DNA from: Cordilura impudica
Lineage: Eukaryota; Arthropoda; Insecta; Diptera; Scathophagidae
Assembly: GCA_963682025.1 (NCBI GenBank)
Contig: OY821521.1
Span: 197,109,526-197,173,525 of the forward strand
DNA length: 64,000 nucleotides
Reading direction: 5' to 3'
A program made the position numbers and the translations under genes. This document shows positions 21,464 through 31,826 of this stretch, one piece after another. Position 1 is the stretch's first letter. Each line of letters opens with the position of its first letter. The notes beneath the pieces are model-generated. The model made no database searches. It was not told where the DNA came from and saw nothing but the letters and a program-made list of their open reading frames with translations.

Positions 21464-22642
21464 AAACGCGCCCAATATATTAAACAGCTGCTGGACAAAG
21501 CAATCGAACAGCAATTGTCGAAATTCCGCAAAGAAGCCCATACGCTGAGAAAGGAAATGACTTTGAAAACAATCACCAGTGATTGTGATATAATCGATGT
21601 AATGTTGGGAGGGGAATTCAATGAATGCTGTAAAGCTCCACCGAAAGACATTGAATCTTGTCTACCACCACAAATGGAAGGCAAAATTAGTAAAGAGAAG
21701 CCTAAGGGAAAAGCAAATATTTTACCAATGAATAATAAATTGAACGAAAGTAACAAAGAAGAAAAAGCCAAGGGAGATAAAGCTTCGGGTGATGGCCCAA
21801 AAAACGAACACTTTGGTGACGACATGCAGCCGTTATGTGAAATCAGGCAGGGTTGGGGCGATTCTAACAGAAAAAAGACTTGCCAGACCGATTTAAAAAA
21901 AAATGTCAAAATAAATATTGAAGAGAAATCTTCAACGTCTGTCTTCCATATCGAGGAATTTGCCGAAAGATATATGCGTAACTATAAATTTCGTAATATA
22001 AACGAAACACCAACGCCTTCACAAACATTTTTCCTTCGACCCAGAGAACATCAGCCCTATGAATTCGATTATAGAAAAATCTTCATAACAAAACCTAAAA
22101 CGGACGAAATGAGACAACTGAAAATGGCTTTCCTAGAAGCTTTGGACAAAGATGTTTCAACTTTGACGGAATTGCAAGATGCCGAACTGGACTTGATAGG
22201 GGCTGCCAGTGAGTGTGCCGATGAGATATTTGATCAGGCCGTCAGTGATTACGAGCTAGAACACAAGGATGAGATTGCAGCAAAAGCTCTCGAAATGAAG
22301 AGACCCCTCAGCCAATATCCCAAACTGGGCTATTACGATTGCAACGATTACGAACTCATGGACCGCATGCTCTTTGATGCTTTTGCATATTTACGCAAAA
22401 ATCCAAAATTTGTTTTGGCTCAACTGCCCGATTCCCATAAGCTACCCATGTTCAGAGAATGGATTTATCAGCGTTTCGGCAAGGAATACTCGCCGAAAGA
22501 ACGAGCCGCTGCCTATCGGTATTCATGTAAAATATTTCGTGCCCTGGATAAGGTTAAGTTTGATTTTCCCATGCCAACTGCTAAGCAGTTGGGCAACAAT
22601 CAAACAGCAAATTATAATTCTCGCAAATATTTCGAGAAAAAG
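21464..22642 (+). CDS. uncharacterised insect protein, exon 2 (residues 312-704)
   Basis: Acceptor TTTGCTTTAG ends at 21463 and the donor AAG|GTAGGT is at 22643. The exon is 1179 bp, exactly 393 codons, phase 0 on both sides, so all three exons join without adjustment. It begins KRAQYIKQLLDKAIEQQLSK, continuing the helical region. Next comes a Lys/Glu/Asn-rich low-complexity stretch (about residues 365-430, KLNESNKEEKAKGDKASGD), then a conserved-looking region starting FHIEEFAERYMRNYKFRNI, and a globular C-terminal part (DRMLFDAFAYLRKNPKFVLA, FGKEYSPKERAAAYRYSCKI). No enzyme motif is recognisable. Confidence 0.88.
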
Positions 22643-22711
22643 GTAGGTCTAATCAAAAAAAAATCTCTACAAACATTTATCCCTTAAATCTTATAAAATG
22701 CTACACTCTAG

Positions 22712-22966
22712 TGCAAAGAAATCAAGGAAGAATACTATCGTCGTTTTAATAATGCCTACATGAAATATACACGTATATTTTGGTTTGCCACGCGTGCCTA
22801 TATCTGCTCAAGTGGACCGCCACGTAAAATCTATTATTCCTATATGCCTTCGCGTATCCAGGATATCCAACATTTTCGTTTATGGAAATCATCCGAATAT
22901 CGCAATTACATTGGAGCTTGGAATGCCCGTCAACGTGCCAAAAGACGTGAACAATTTTTGGGTTAA
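22712..22966 (+). CDS. uncharacterised insect protein, exon 3 (residues 705-788, stop)
   Basis: Acceptor CACTCTAG ends at 22711. The exon reads CKEIKEEYYRRFNNAYMKYT, then an aromatic and basic segment (RIFWFATRAYICSSGPPRKI, YYSYMPSRIQDIQHFRLWKS) and ends RAKRREQFLG and TAA at 22964-22966. Introns are short (88 and 69 bp), as usual in flies. The full product is 788 residues. The stop codon is only 24 bp before the 5' LTR of the retrotransposon; the native 3' UTR apparently resumes at 34029, where an AATAAA lies at 34083. Function unknown. Confidence 0.88.
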   Translation, partial: CKEIKEEYYRRFNNAYMKYTRIFWFATRAYICSSGPPRKIYYSYMPSRIQDIQHFRLWKSSEYRNYIGAWNARQRAKRREQFLG

Positions 22967-22990
22967 ATCAGTTTATTTTTTTTTTAATTA

Positions 22991-23106
22991 TGTTGTGAAA
23001 CATGGTTTCACACGTATAGGGTGTAGAGTACAATTGTACAAGAATAGTATAAGATCCGTTTAAATTTAATATAGAGAATATAATAACGTGTATAAAAATA
23101 AATATT

Positions 23107-23164
<58 letters not shown>

Positions 23165-24010
23165 TAATAGTAATAATAATAATAATAATAATATTAGAAT
23201 ATAATATAAAATAATATTCATAATATGAATAGTATAATATAATCTATAATGTTCAAGTGTTTGACAATGTACCATGGTTTCATATATTTGCCCTAACTAA
23301 ATGTTGTGGAGAGTAACGATTTTAGTTTTGTTTTTGTTAATTTAATTTGTATATGCTAAGTCGTTTTTGTTTTTTGGCTTTTATGAACGCTTGTGTAATT
23401 AGAGTAACTCAATTGTGTTTTTGTTTTTAGCGTTCTGTTTTTATTTTGTTGTTGTTATTACAATGCATTCATTGACTTAGTTTTGATTACTTCTTTTTTC
23501 TTTTAGTAAGTTCCGGGTGCGTTGTCAAGCACTTGCAAGCGAAATGATTTAATATAGGTAGTGGCCTTGAAAAGCCGCTGCTATGTTTATGTTATTTTTA
23601 TTTATTATTTGTATTTTTTTTTGTTATTGGTTAAGTTAGTTTAAGTAGGCCATGAACTGCATTGCGTTATGGTCAATGTTTGTTTTTTTTTATATTATAT
23701 TATTGCTGATATTTTATTTCCTTGTTTGTTTGTAAGTTTGTTTATTTTTTTCAATTAATTTTATTTTCATAAGTTAATCTTAAGAATTTTGTATAAATAA
23801 AGTATAGACAGTGCATAAGGCAGCAGATGAAAACTAGAGGCCGCACTGTTTGGTACGGAATCTGGTTTTGTTTATTTTTTTTATTTTTCCACAGCTACAT
23901 TGACGCCGTTTGGGCGTCGATTGACAGCGCTTGCCAGCGCTAAAACAGAATAGGCAAAGCCGGGTTTTTTTTTTTGTTTGTTTAGTTTCAGCTCCTTTAG
24001 GAGCATAACA
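22991..24010 (+). repeat. 5' LTR
   Basis: 1,020 bp, TG...CA. Contains an (AAT)n microsatellite (23111-23160), AATAAA signals (for example 23796-23801) and, near its 3' end, three compact hairpins: GACGCC/GGCGTC (23902-23918), AGCGCT repeated at 23926 and 23936, and GCTCCTTTAGGAGC (23991-24004). It differs from the 3' LTR by two AAT units and one T; I noticed no substitutions. Confidence 0.97.
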
Positions 24011-24014
24011 TTAA

Positions 24015-24027
24015 TGGCGCAGCCGGT
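24015..24027 (+). promoter_or_regulatory. primer-binding site
   Basis: TGGCGCAGCCGGT begins four bases after the LTR. TGG is the complement of the CCA end of a tRNA, and TGGCGCAG resembles the tRNA-Ser type primer site of several fly gypsy elements. The exact tRNA is inference. Confidence 0.75.
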
Positions 24028-25042
24028 CTTCGGACCAAAAATCGTTCCTTGTTTTATTAATTATTTGATTTTTTTTTATCAGGTGTAGGGAGTTAGTTGT
24101 GAGGATATAACGCCAACATTATTGGTTAACATTAAAATCGTTCGTTGTTAGGATAATTAATTATTTGTTTTATTGTACTATTTACCAGGTGTAGGTAGTT
24201 AATTGTCTTAGGTTGTTTTATTTATTTTAGTTTTTCGGGTCAATTAATGTTTAGATTATTGGATTCGTTTGGAGAATAATAATTTATTTTTTTTTTTTTT
24301 GCTTTTGTGTGTTTAGTTTGTTACTACTTTATTGTTTTTGGATTTTTTTTTTAGTTTTTCGAAATGTGCAGTTAATTTTCATTGATTGTTTTATAGATTG
24401 TTTTAGAGGATATTGCATGCGTTTTAATTTTTGCGTGTATTTTAATTTAGTTTTGATTTATCAGATAGTTAATTTTCACTGGGAAATATTGAATGTATTT
24501 TGTAGAGTATTAAATATATATATATATTTTTTTTTTTTTTGTTTCTTGTACAAATTTGGGATCGTCTTTAATTTGGATTTTGTTCATTTTTTTATGTTTA
24601 GTCAGGGAATGGTCTTAAAGTTGATTTTTATTTTTATTGCGTAATTTTATCAAATATAATATATCACATATATTAAATATGGGTTGCGAGTAGGGTTTGA
24701 ATATTTATGAGTTTGAATATTTATTGGTTTTTATTTTTTGCTGCGATTTTAATTTTAATTATGAGTATGTTTGTTCGAAAGCGCATCATTTTGATGTAAG
24801 TGGTCTGATTGTTTTTTTTAATTATTTGTGAAAATTAAGTTATTGATGAATTTCCGTTATTTTTAAATTACAGATGAATGTTTAATTATAGGTTGGTTTG
24901 TTACTCTCAGATTTTATTATTTTTATTATTTTTTCAATTAATTATTTTAGCAATCAAAGCGATATAATTTTTTTCTGTTTTTGTTTTATTTAGAACTATA
25001 AAGATCATTTTTTTTTAGTAGGGACTGGGTTGGTAAATTCGT
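24028..25042 (+). other. retrotransposon 5' leader
   Basis: T-rich untranslated leader of about 1 kb. It contains a degenerate direct duplication: AAAATCGTTC...TTAATTATTTG...CAGGTGTAGG.AGTTA at about 24038-24100 and again at about 24134-24205. No coding frame. Confidence 0.7.
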
Positions 25043-26665
25043 ATGGAGCAAACACTGGTCGAATTAGAACAAGCGAAACAGCTGCTAGCGGACTTCAGGG
25101 CAAAGACGGATTATTTCCTCGAAAGGCTTTGGGGTGAGGTCAGACGTCGGTGCCAGACCCAGGAGAATTTTCATCTCATAAAGGCTAAGGTTGACGGTAC
25201 CTGGAAAATCACTAGATTGGAAGAGGCCGATCTAGTGCTAGAGGAGTTGTGCCGGTTGGTTGAAACTCAAGAGGAGTGTAATACCGGGAAGATCTTGGAA
25301 CTTAAGGAGGAATTGGAGGCTCTCCAAAATCAAAACAAGAGACTTAAGAACGAAATTCAGGAGAATCTAAAGGAGGCCGAGATTTTAGACAAAGAGAACG
25401 AGGCCCTACGGAGGACAATATCGGGTACAGGCGCGTCCTCGGTCAGAAGATTAGAGTTCGAGGACCTCGAGGAAGCCAATAGGAGAATTTCCGAGTTGCA
25501 GGGTCAGCTACGTTTAGCACAACAAGAGCGCAGTATACAGACGGGGGATCTGTACCATAAGGAGCCTAGGGGGCAACAGCCTACACAGATGATGTCCTCC
25601 CAGGATATTCTGAAAACGGTCAAGGCGTTAGTGCCTACGTTCGGCGGCGAGCCATCGCCAAGCCTGCAAACAGAAGTGTATAAATTCATTGATGGATGCA
25701 GGTTGGCGGCGAAAGGGGTACCGCCGGAAAAGGTGGAAGAATATTTGGAAATTGTGAAACAGAGGCTTTACGGGGATGCATACCAGTTGGTAAGGTTACG
25801 TACTTTTACGTCAGTAGATGAGTTGTTGGCACTTGTAAAGTCAACATATTTAAAGAGTAGGTCGCTTGACTCGGTGCTAAGGGAACTATATGAAGCCTGC
25901 CAAAGGAGGGATGAGGATGTGAGACAGTTTGCTAGGCGTCTTCAGACATTAGCAGCAACAGCTCATGCCATACTTGACGAAAACTATAAAGGGAGAAAGG
26001 ACGAGATAATGACTATTGAGATAGAAAGAAAGGTAAAATCAGCATTCACATCTGGCCTGAGGGATCCAATGCTGCGTGGTAGGATGTTGGCAAGCAGCTC
26101 ATGTAAGTTGGACGATCTCTTGATTGAAGCACTGGCGGCTCAAGCAACTCTTTGGCGGGGGGATGATCCTCCGTTAAGGGGTGTAAATTTTAACGAGGAG
26201 TACACCCGCGAGGATCCAGTCTCGGGTCTCGTGGCAGCCGTAGAACAGTTGTTGCGCAGGACGGAGGCAGATAGGGCAGCTCCGCTCAACAATGCTGGGT
26301 CAAGTGGTACGGCATACAATAATGCTGGGTCAAGTGGCAATGCATACAATAATGCTGGGTCAAGGGGCAATACATACAAAGCACCGCCCTGTTCGTTCTG
26401 TCAACGGGCGGGACACACTCGTGATGTATGCTGGACGAGAAAAAATACCCCATATTGTGTTGAATGTAGAATATACGGTCATGAGCCAGGTAGGAGCTGT
26501 GGTAGGGGACCCTCGACGATGGAGAGAGGGCAACCTGGAGGTTTGAGACCGAAAGGGAAATGCTATAATTGCGGCAAGGAGGGACATTTTGGTAGACAAT
26601 GTACACAGGGGAAAAATGTGTCGGGAAACGGGCAGGGCCACCGACTCGATCACGCGAAAGTCTAA
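25043..26665 (+). CDS. gag: retrotransposon Gag, 540 aa
   Basis: Structural protein that assembles the particle and binds the element's RNA. It starts at ATG 25043. Residues about 70-165 are a long coiled coil (LELKEELEALQNQNKRLKNE). Residues about 190-380 form the capsid-like domain (ALVPTFGGEPSPSLQTEVYK, YLKSRSLDSVLRELYEACQR). A Gly/Asn/Ser spacer with three 10-residue tandem repeats (NNAGSSGTAY type, 26288-26377) leads to three zinc knuckles: CSFC...H...C at residue 450, a middle one with five residues before the last Cys at about 472, and CYNCGKEGHFGRQC at 507. It ends downstream of the frameshift site, overlapping the pol frame. Confidence 0.95.
   Translation: MEQTLVELEQAKQLLADFRAKTDYFLERLWGEVRRRCQTQENFHLIKAKVDGTWKITRLEEADLVLEELCRLVETQEECNTGKILELKEELEALQNQNKRLKNEIQENLKEAEILDKENEALRRTISGTGASSVRRLEFEDLEEANRRISELQGQLRLAQQERSIQTGDLYHKEPRGQQPTQMMSSQDILKTVKALVPTFGGEPSPSLQTEVYKFIDGCRLAAKGVPPEKVEEYLEIVKQRLYGDAYQLVRLRTFTSVDELLALVKSTYLKSRSLDSVLRELYEACQRRDEDVRQFARRLQTLAATAHAILDENYKGRKDEIMTIEIERKVKSAFTSGLRDPMLRGRMLASSSCKLDDLLIEALAAQATLWRGDDPPLRGVNFNEEYTREDPVSGLVAAVEQLLRRTEADRAAPLNNAGSSGTAYNNAGSSGNAYNNAGSRGNTYKAPPCSFCQRAGHTRDVCWTRKNTPYCVECRIYGHEPGRSCGRGPSTMERGQPGGLRPKGKCYNCGKEGHFGRQCTQGKNVSGNGQGHRLDHAKV
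26623..26629 (+). promoter_or_regulatory. -1 ribosomal frameshift heptamer G GGA AAC
   Basis: GGGAAAC lies in the gag/pol overlap with GGA and AAC as gag codons (26624-26629), exactly the X XXY YYZ register needed for a -1 shift into the pol frame. Pol is open through this point. A possible stem follows (ACCGAC near 26640 pairing with GTTGGT near 26671), but the structure is only suggested by eye. Confidence 0.8.
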
Positions 26666-29600
26666 TACCGTTGGTAACATCGGAATCTGCGAAGGCGGCT
26701 GAGGTAGGACCCATTGCGGGGTCAGATATGAATATAGGGGGGATTTCAGCTAGGTGTAGTTACGCAGATTCGGTGTTTGTAAGATTGCCATGTGCTTGGG
26801 CAAAGACGGGGTGTCTGAATTTATTAGTGGATACAGGGGCAGACACCAGCCTGGTAAAGGACAGCAGTCTTACGGGGGATATTAGTGTGGACGGGACGGT
26901 GGTAAAGGACCTGCGAGGAGCATTCGGAGGATTCTCCAGAACTATAGGGTTAGTCAGGATTAAGCATTCGGACATCGCCGAATTGGGGTTCGATATGCAT
27001 TGTGTGGATAAGCATGATAATTTGCCGGGAGATGGTATTTTAGGTCGCGATAATCTATGGGGACGCTCCGTCACTGATACGATTAATCTTTCTCTGAAAC
27101 TGTACTCGAATGGAGGTGAGTGGAACTTACCTCTGGTTTCTTTGAGGGAGGCCACGGGTTCGGGGGCAGTAAATATCGTGGAGAAAACCATAGTGGCGAA
27201 GGCGAGGACAGTGTCTATTGCAACCATGGGGATCAATACTAAACATACTACAGTGGTAGTGGAGAAGCAAGAATTGTCGCCAGGAGTATATCTAGGGGCC
27301 GCGCTAACCAACGTAAAGGATGGGGTGGTGAAAGCGCCCATTCTGAATTCTACTGAGGTTGACTACTACCTAAAGGATGGGTTTATGCCAAAATTCAGTG
27401 GATTAGTAAATTTAAAAGATCCAGGTGCTGGTTTGGTGACGCAAGTGCAGGAGGTAGATGTCAAGGAGAGGGTCAGTAGGATAATGGCCACAATAAAGAC
27501 CGATGCCGACTTGAATAGTGAGGAAATGTCGTCCATTCAGGCGATATGCGCAACGTACCATGATATCTTTTGGTTAGAGGGTGATAAACTATCTTGCACG
27601 AATATGGTGAAACATAAAATTCCCGTGCAGGCTGGACAGCTGCCGATTAATCAAAAGCAGTACAGGTTACCTCAGATGCATCGTGAGGAAATTAATCGGC
27701 AGGTCCAGAAGCTCCAGGACGATGGCATAATTTCACATAGCGTGTCACCGTGGAATTCGCCCTTACTATTGGTTCCAAAGAAATCGTCGAAGGCAGGGAC
27801 CAAGAGCTGGCGACTGGTGGTAGACTTTCGTAAACTGAATGAGGCAACGCTGAAGCAGGTATTTCCCATTCCAAGGATGGATGAAATTTTGGACCAGTTG
27901 GGCAGCAGCAGATATTTTTCCACGTTGGATTTGGCCAGTGGTTATCATCAGGTGGAAATGGATAAACAGGACAAAGAAAAAACAGCGTTCAGTACGGCGT
28001 TGGGTCATTTTGAGTTTAATAGGATGCCCTTCGGATTAACAGGCGCACCGGCAACCTTCCAAAGATTAATGAATCATGTGCTAACAGGTCTTCAGGGCAT
28101 TGAATGTTTTGTATATTTGGACGATATTGTCATATATGGTAGTAGTCTGGCCCAACATGACTCGAGGCTATGTAAAGTGTTGCAGCTCTTGAAGGAAAAT
28201 AATTTGAAAGTAAAAACGGAGAAATGTAACTTCCTGAGGCGGGAAATAGTGTATTTGGGCCATAAGTGTTCGGAGAATGGAGCGCTTCCCGACCCAGAAA
28301 AGGTGAAATGCGTTAAGGATTTTCCGCCACCAAGGAACAAAAAGGAAGTGCAATCGTTTTTAGGACTGGTAAATTATTACCGTAAGTTCATTCCCGGGAC
28401 GGCCAACATTGCCTTGCCAATTAATAAATTGCTTCGCAAGGATCATGCGTTCAATTGGACACCAGGCTGCCAGCGTGCCTTCGAGGAGCTTAAAAAGGCG
28501 ATAATGTCGCCTCCAGTGTTGGCATACCCCGATTTTTCAAAACCTTTCGTGTTGACCACGGATGCTAGCGGTGGAGCGATAGGAGCAGTTCTTTCCCAGG
28601 ATAGTGGCGGGGGTGATCGTCCCATTGCTTTTGCAAGCCGTTCGTTGAATGGGGCGGAAACTCGATACTCCACGATAGAGAAGGAGTTTCTGGCAATCGT
28701 ATGGGCGGTGAAAAATTTCCGGCCATACTTGTTGGGTCGGCACTTTAAGATTTTTACCGATCATCAACCGCTGAAAGGCATTGCGAACCTGAAGGATCAA
28801 ACTTCAAGGTTGGCGCGCTTTAGACATAAGCTGTCAGAATATGATTTTGAAATCTGGTACAAGCCGGGCAAGAAGAATCAGAATGCGGATGCACTCAGCA
28901 GGATACCATATTCCACGGAGGAAATACTGATGGTTAAAACTAGAGCCATGTCGAAGGGCGATGGAAAAAATCATGCGGGGAGCTCAGGTTACGAGAAGGA
29001 CAAAGAGGTTCATAGCGGGAACAAAGAGAGTAGTGAAAAAGGACCAAGCGATGTTAATGACCCACCGGTCGAGGTAGTGGTCGATGGGGAACCAAGGTAT
29101 GTGGTGTTAAAGGATCCTAAAGAGATCGTGACAGTGTTAAAGGATTTTCACGATAGTCCTTTGGGCGGTCACGTGGGTGTGCAGGCGACCGTTAAAAGGA
29201 TAAGGAGGCAATTTCGCTGGGTCGGCATGCACAGGGATATTAAACAATATGTGAAGAAGTGCGTTAAATGTCAGCAAAATAAGAGTGCCAGGAAAACGTT
29301 TATGCCGATGGTACTCACGGATACTCCTAGTCGACCTTTTCAGAAGGTATATATGGATATGGTGGGACCTCTCCCTGAAAGCACTACGGGTAACAAATTG
29401 ATATTGACTTTTCAAGATGATTTTTCGAAATTTATGTTGTGCGCAGCAATGCCGGATGGGGAGGCTAGTACTGTGGCGAAAGTTTTCTTTAACGAAATTA
29501 TAGCTAAGTATGGGGTTCCAAGCATGCTGGTCACGGACAATGGGACAAATTTCATGTCAAAGGTATTTTCGGATACCTGTAGGCTGTTAGGGGTCAAGAA

Positions 29601-30153
29601 ATTGAACATCACTCCATATCACCCGCAGGCAAACGGCTCATTGGAAAGGAGTCACCGTCCTTTGGCGGAGTACCTGAGGAGCTTCGTCAATGAGGATGGC
29701 AGCAATTGGGACCAATGGTTGGCACCGGCGATGCATGTGCATAACAACACTGTAAATTCATCTACGGGGCAGACCCCATTTAAGACATTATACGGTTTCG
29801 ACATCGACTTACCGACCAACCTAAGTAGAAAATGTACACCACTTTACAATACGGATGACCCAAACAAGGTCCTTAAATATCAGATACAGCGCTCGCATGA
29901 ACTAGTGCGAAAGAATCAGACGAGGGCTAAGTTGTTGTCGAAAAAGGCTTATGATAGGAAGGTAAATGCTGTGTCCTTTGCAGTAGGTGATAGGGTGCTT
30001 GTTAGGAACAACACCAGGAAAAATAAGTTTTCACCCATTTGGACTGGACCTTATGAGGTAGTTGGGGTAAACAGTCCAGTAACGTCCACGGTGCGCATAA
30101 AGGGGAAGAATCGTAAGTGGCATAATAACCATTTACGGGCGTTCCACCAGTGA
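26629..30153 (+). CDS. pol: retrotransposon Pol (protease, RT, RNase H, integrase)
   Basis: Expressed by -1 frameshift from gag; the frame is open from before 26599 (residues numbered from 26599). Protease: LLVDTGADTSLVKD with DTGA at 26830. Reverse transcriptase: PFGLTGAPATFQRLMN and YLDD at 28114-28125. RNase H: TDASGGAIGAVLSQ (28558) and FTDHQPLKGI. Integrase: zinc finger H851-X6-H858-X29-C888-X2-C891, then catalytic Asp920 (MDMVGPL), Asp980 (TDNGTNF) and Glu1016 (NGSLERSH), a D,D-35-E triad. The C-terminus has a GPYEVVGV...NHLRAFH-type integrase tail. All catalytic motifs are intact and there are no stops, so activity is plausible. Domain order assigns it to Ty3/gypsy. Confidence 0.96.
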   Translation, partial: RAGPPTRSRESLIPLVTSESAKAAEVGPIAGSDMNIGGISARCSYADSVFVRLPCAWAKTGCLNLLVDTGADTSLVKDSSLTGDISVDGTVVKDLRGAFGGFSRTIGLVRIKHSDIAELGFDMHCVDKHDNLPGDGILGRDNLWGRSVTDTINLSLKLYSNGGEWNLPLVSLREATGSGAVNIVEKTIVAKARTVSIATMGINTKHTTVVVEKQELSPGVYLGAALTNVKDGVVKAPILNSTEVDYYLKDGFMPKFSGLVNLKDPGAGLVTQVQEVDVKERVSRIMATIKTDADLNSEEMSSIQAICATYHDIFWLEGDKLSCTNMVKHKIPVQAGQLPINQKQYRLPQMHREEINRQVQKLQDDGIISHSVSPWNSPLLLVPKKSSKAGTKSWRLVVDFRKLNEATLKQVFPIPRMDEILDQLGSSRYFSTLDLASGYHQVEMDKQDKEKTAFSTALGHFEFNRMPFGLTGAPATFQRLMNHVLTGLQGIECFVYLDDIVIYGSSLAQHDSRLCKVLQLLKENNLKVKTEKCNFLRREIVYLGHKCSENGALPDPEKVKCVKDFPPPRNKKEVQSFLGLVNYYRKFIPGTANIALPINKLLRKDHAFNWTPGCQRAFEELKKAIMSPPVLAYPDFSKPFVLTTDASGGAIGAVLSQDSGGGDRPIAFASRSLNGAETRYSTIEKEFLAIVWAVKNFRPYLLGRHFKIFTDHQPLKGIANLKDQTSRLARFRHKLSEYDFEIWYKPGKKNQNADALSRIPYSTEEILMVKTRAMSKGDGKNHAGSSGYEKDKEVHSGNKESSEKGPSDVNDPPVEVVVDGEPRYVVLKDPKEIVTVLKDFHDSPLGGHVGVQATVKRIRRQFRWVGMHRDIKQYVKKCVKCQQNKSARKTFMPMVLTDTPSRPFQKVYMDMVGPLPESTTGNKLILTFQDDFSKFMLCAAMPDGEASTVAKVFFNEIIAKYGVPSMLVTDNGTNFMSKVFSDTCRLLGVKKLNITPYHPQANGSLERSHRPLAEYLRSFVNEDGSNWDQWLAPAMHVHNNTVNSSTGQTPFKTLYGFDIDLPTNLSRKCTPLYNTDDPNKVLKYQIQRSHELVRKNQTRAKLLSKKAYDRKVNAVSFAVGDRVLVRNNTRKNKFSPIWTGPYEVVGVNSPVTSTVRIKGKNRKWHNNHLRAFHQ

Positions 30154-31074
30154 TCGCATTATTTGGTCTGAAATCATTCCGTTTAATATACATGTCCATG
30201 ATGAAGGTTTTGTTTTGTTGTTTATTTTAGTAATTGTGTATTTGAGGTGCTGAGGGGAAGGTTGGGGGTTTACGCGTAACCCGCCGACAAGTGTCTCCCA
30301 CCAGGAAGCCTCAGTTTTCTTATATGGAGGGTGACGCCATGTGTAGCGGGCACACCTCAGTGGTTGAGAATGGTTCAACGGATTGAATCTGGTATGGGGA
30401 GTCAGAAGCGAGTCTCGCAAAATTCGCGGCATACACTGTGGGGAGGGTTTTTGCCGAGAATAGCCTCACAGTGGCCCGGTTCCGGTTTGCGGAATGCAAC
30501 AGGAAACCGTTCTGCTCCAGAGAAGGATGACGCGTTGTGTGCGGTCATGCCTTATATGGGTGGCAGTGTCTAGAAGGGACACGTGCCGTAATTTGTTGTT
30601 ATTTATTTTGAAGTGTTTTGGAAGTTTTAGGTTGGACATGTGTATACAAGGGTGCTTAGATATGATTTCGGTCGGACCACCGATGGATCGGTTTGCTGGG
30701 GCCTTATTGCCGTAGAAATAGGAAGAGTACTGCTGTTAGGGAAAAATGCTTTATTTATTTTATTTATTAGAGCAAAAGTAACCATTCAGTAAAATACAGT
30801 GATTTGAGTTGTTTTTCTGTCAAAGGTGTAAATGCGAATTGGTATAGTATTAGCTGAGAATTTTTTTTCCCCTATGACATTTTTCTTTTAGCATAGGTTG
30901 GAGATAACTGGAATTTGGAGTCGTCTGGATGGTCGCCGCACTCCTACGGTCGGGCCGACGAGGCCCACGAGATACTTTTCGAATGCAGCGGACACTCTGA
31001 TGGAGGAGAAAATATATTTAAAAAAAAAAATATATATATATAAGAAAAGATATTAAAAAGAACAGAAAAAAAAA

Positions 31075-31440
31075 ATAATAAGAAAAGATGGGAAATCTCC
31101 CCATGTAAAAAAAAAATAAATATTAATAACAAGAAAAGATGGGAGATTCCTCACGTTTTAAAACTAAAAACGATTGAAAAAAAAAAGAGAAAAAAAAATA
31201 TGTATATAATAATAATGAGAAAAGATGGGAGTTCTCCTCACCTAAAAAAAAAAAATTAAAAGAGAAGACTCCCCCACATAAAAAAAAAAAAAAAAAAAAA
31301 AACAATGGTTGAAAAAAAAAAAAAATATATATATATAAGTATAAAAAAAAAAAACAATAAGAAAAGATGGGAGGCCCCCTCCGTAAAAAAGAAAAGAGAA
31401 ATAAGAAAAAAAAATTGGAGGTCTCCCCATACATACATAT
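31075..31440 (+). repeat. spaced hairpin repeats AGAAAAGATGGGA...TCTCCCC
   Basis: Units at about 31081 (GATGGGAAATCTCCCC), 31132 (GATGGGAGATTCCTCAC), 31218 (GATGGGAGTTCTCCTCACC), 31262 (GAGAAGACTCCCCC), 31360 (GATGGGAGGCCCCCTCC) and 31414 (TTGGAGGTCTCCCC). Each contains a GGGA.../...TCCC inverted pair able to form a short stem with few loop bases, set in poly-A spacers. Confidence 0.75.
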
Positions 31441-31789
31441 TAAAAAAAAAAACAAAACAAAACAGCGAATATGTATAGATAGTAGCATACATATTTGTTT
31501 AAAAAAAAAAAAAAAAGTAAGAAGATAAAGATAAAAAGTAAGAAACATACATATCTATTTAAAAAGACATATTTTAAAGAAAAAAAAAATAGTAGCATAC
31601 ATACTTGTTAAAGGAAAAAGAATATATAGACATTAAACTTACATATTTAAAAAATATATATATATATTAACATACATAAAAAAAAAAGGAGAATATAAAT
31701 ACATTTTTAGAAAAAAAAAAATAATAAATTTAAAAAAAAAAAAGATATATTAAGATATACTATTAGCATACACATATTGAGAGAAATAT

Positions 31790-31826
<37 letters not shown>

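Noticed and set aside
24309..24644. Phe-rich frame in the retrotransposon leader
   Set aside because: T-rich composition artefact without conserved features.
26760..27341. 193-residue minus-strand frame inside pol
   Set aside because: Antisense shadow of the protease region; pol is clearly the coding frame.
30331..30715. Small frames after pol as remnants of env
   Set aside because: Short, overlapping, no hydrophobic segments or furin-like site, no similarity that I recognise to envelope proteins.
31123..31548. Phe/Leu-rich minus-strand frame resembling a membrane protein
   Set aside because: It is simply the complement of poly-A/poly-purine repeats; composition artefact.
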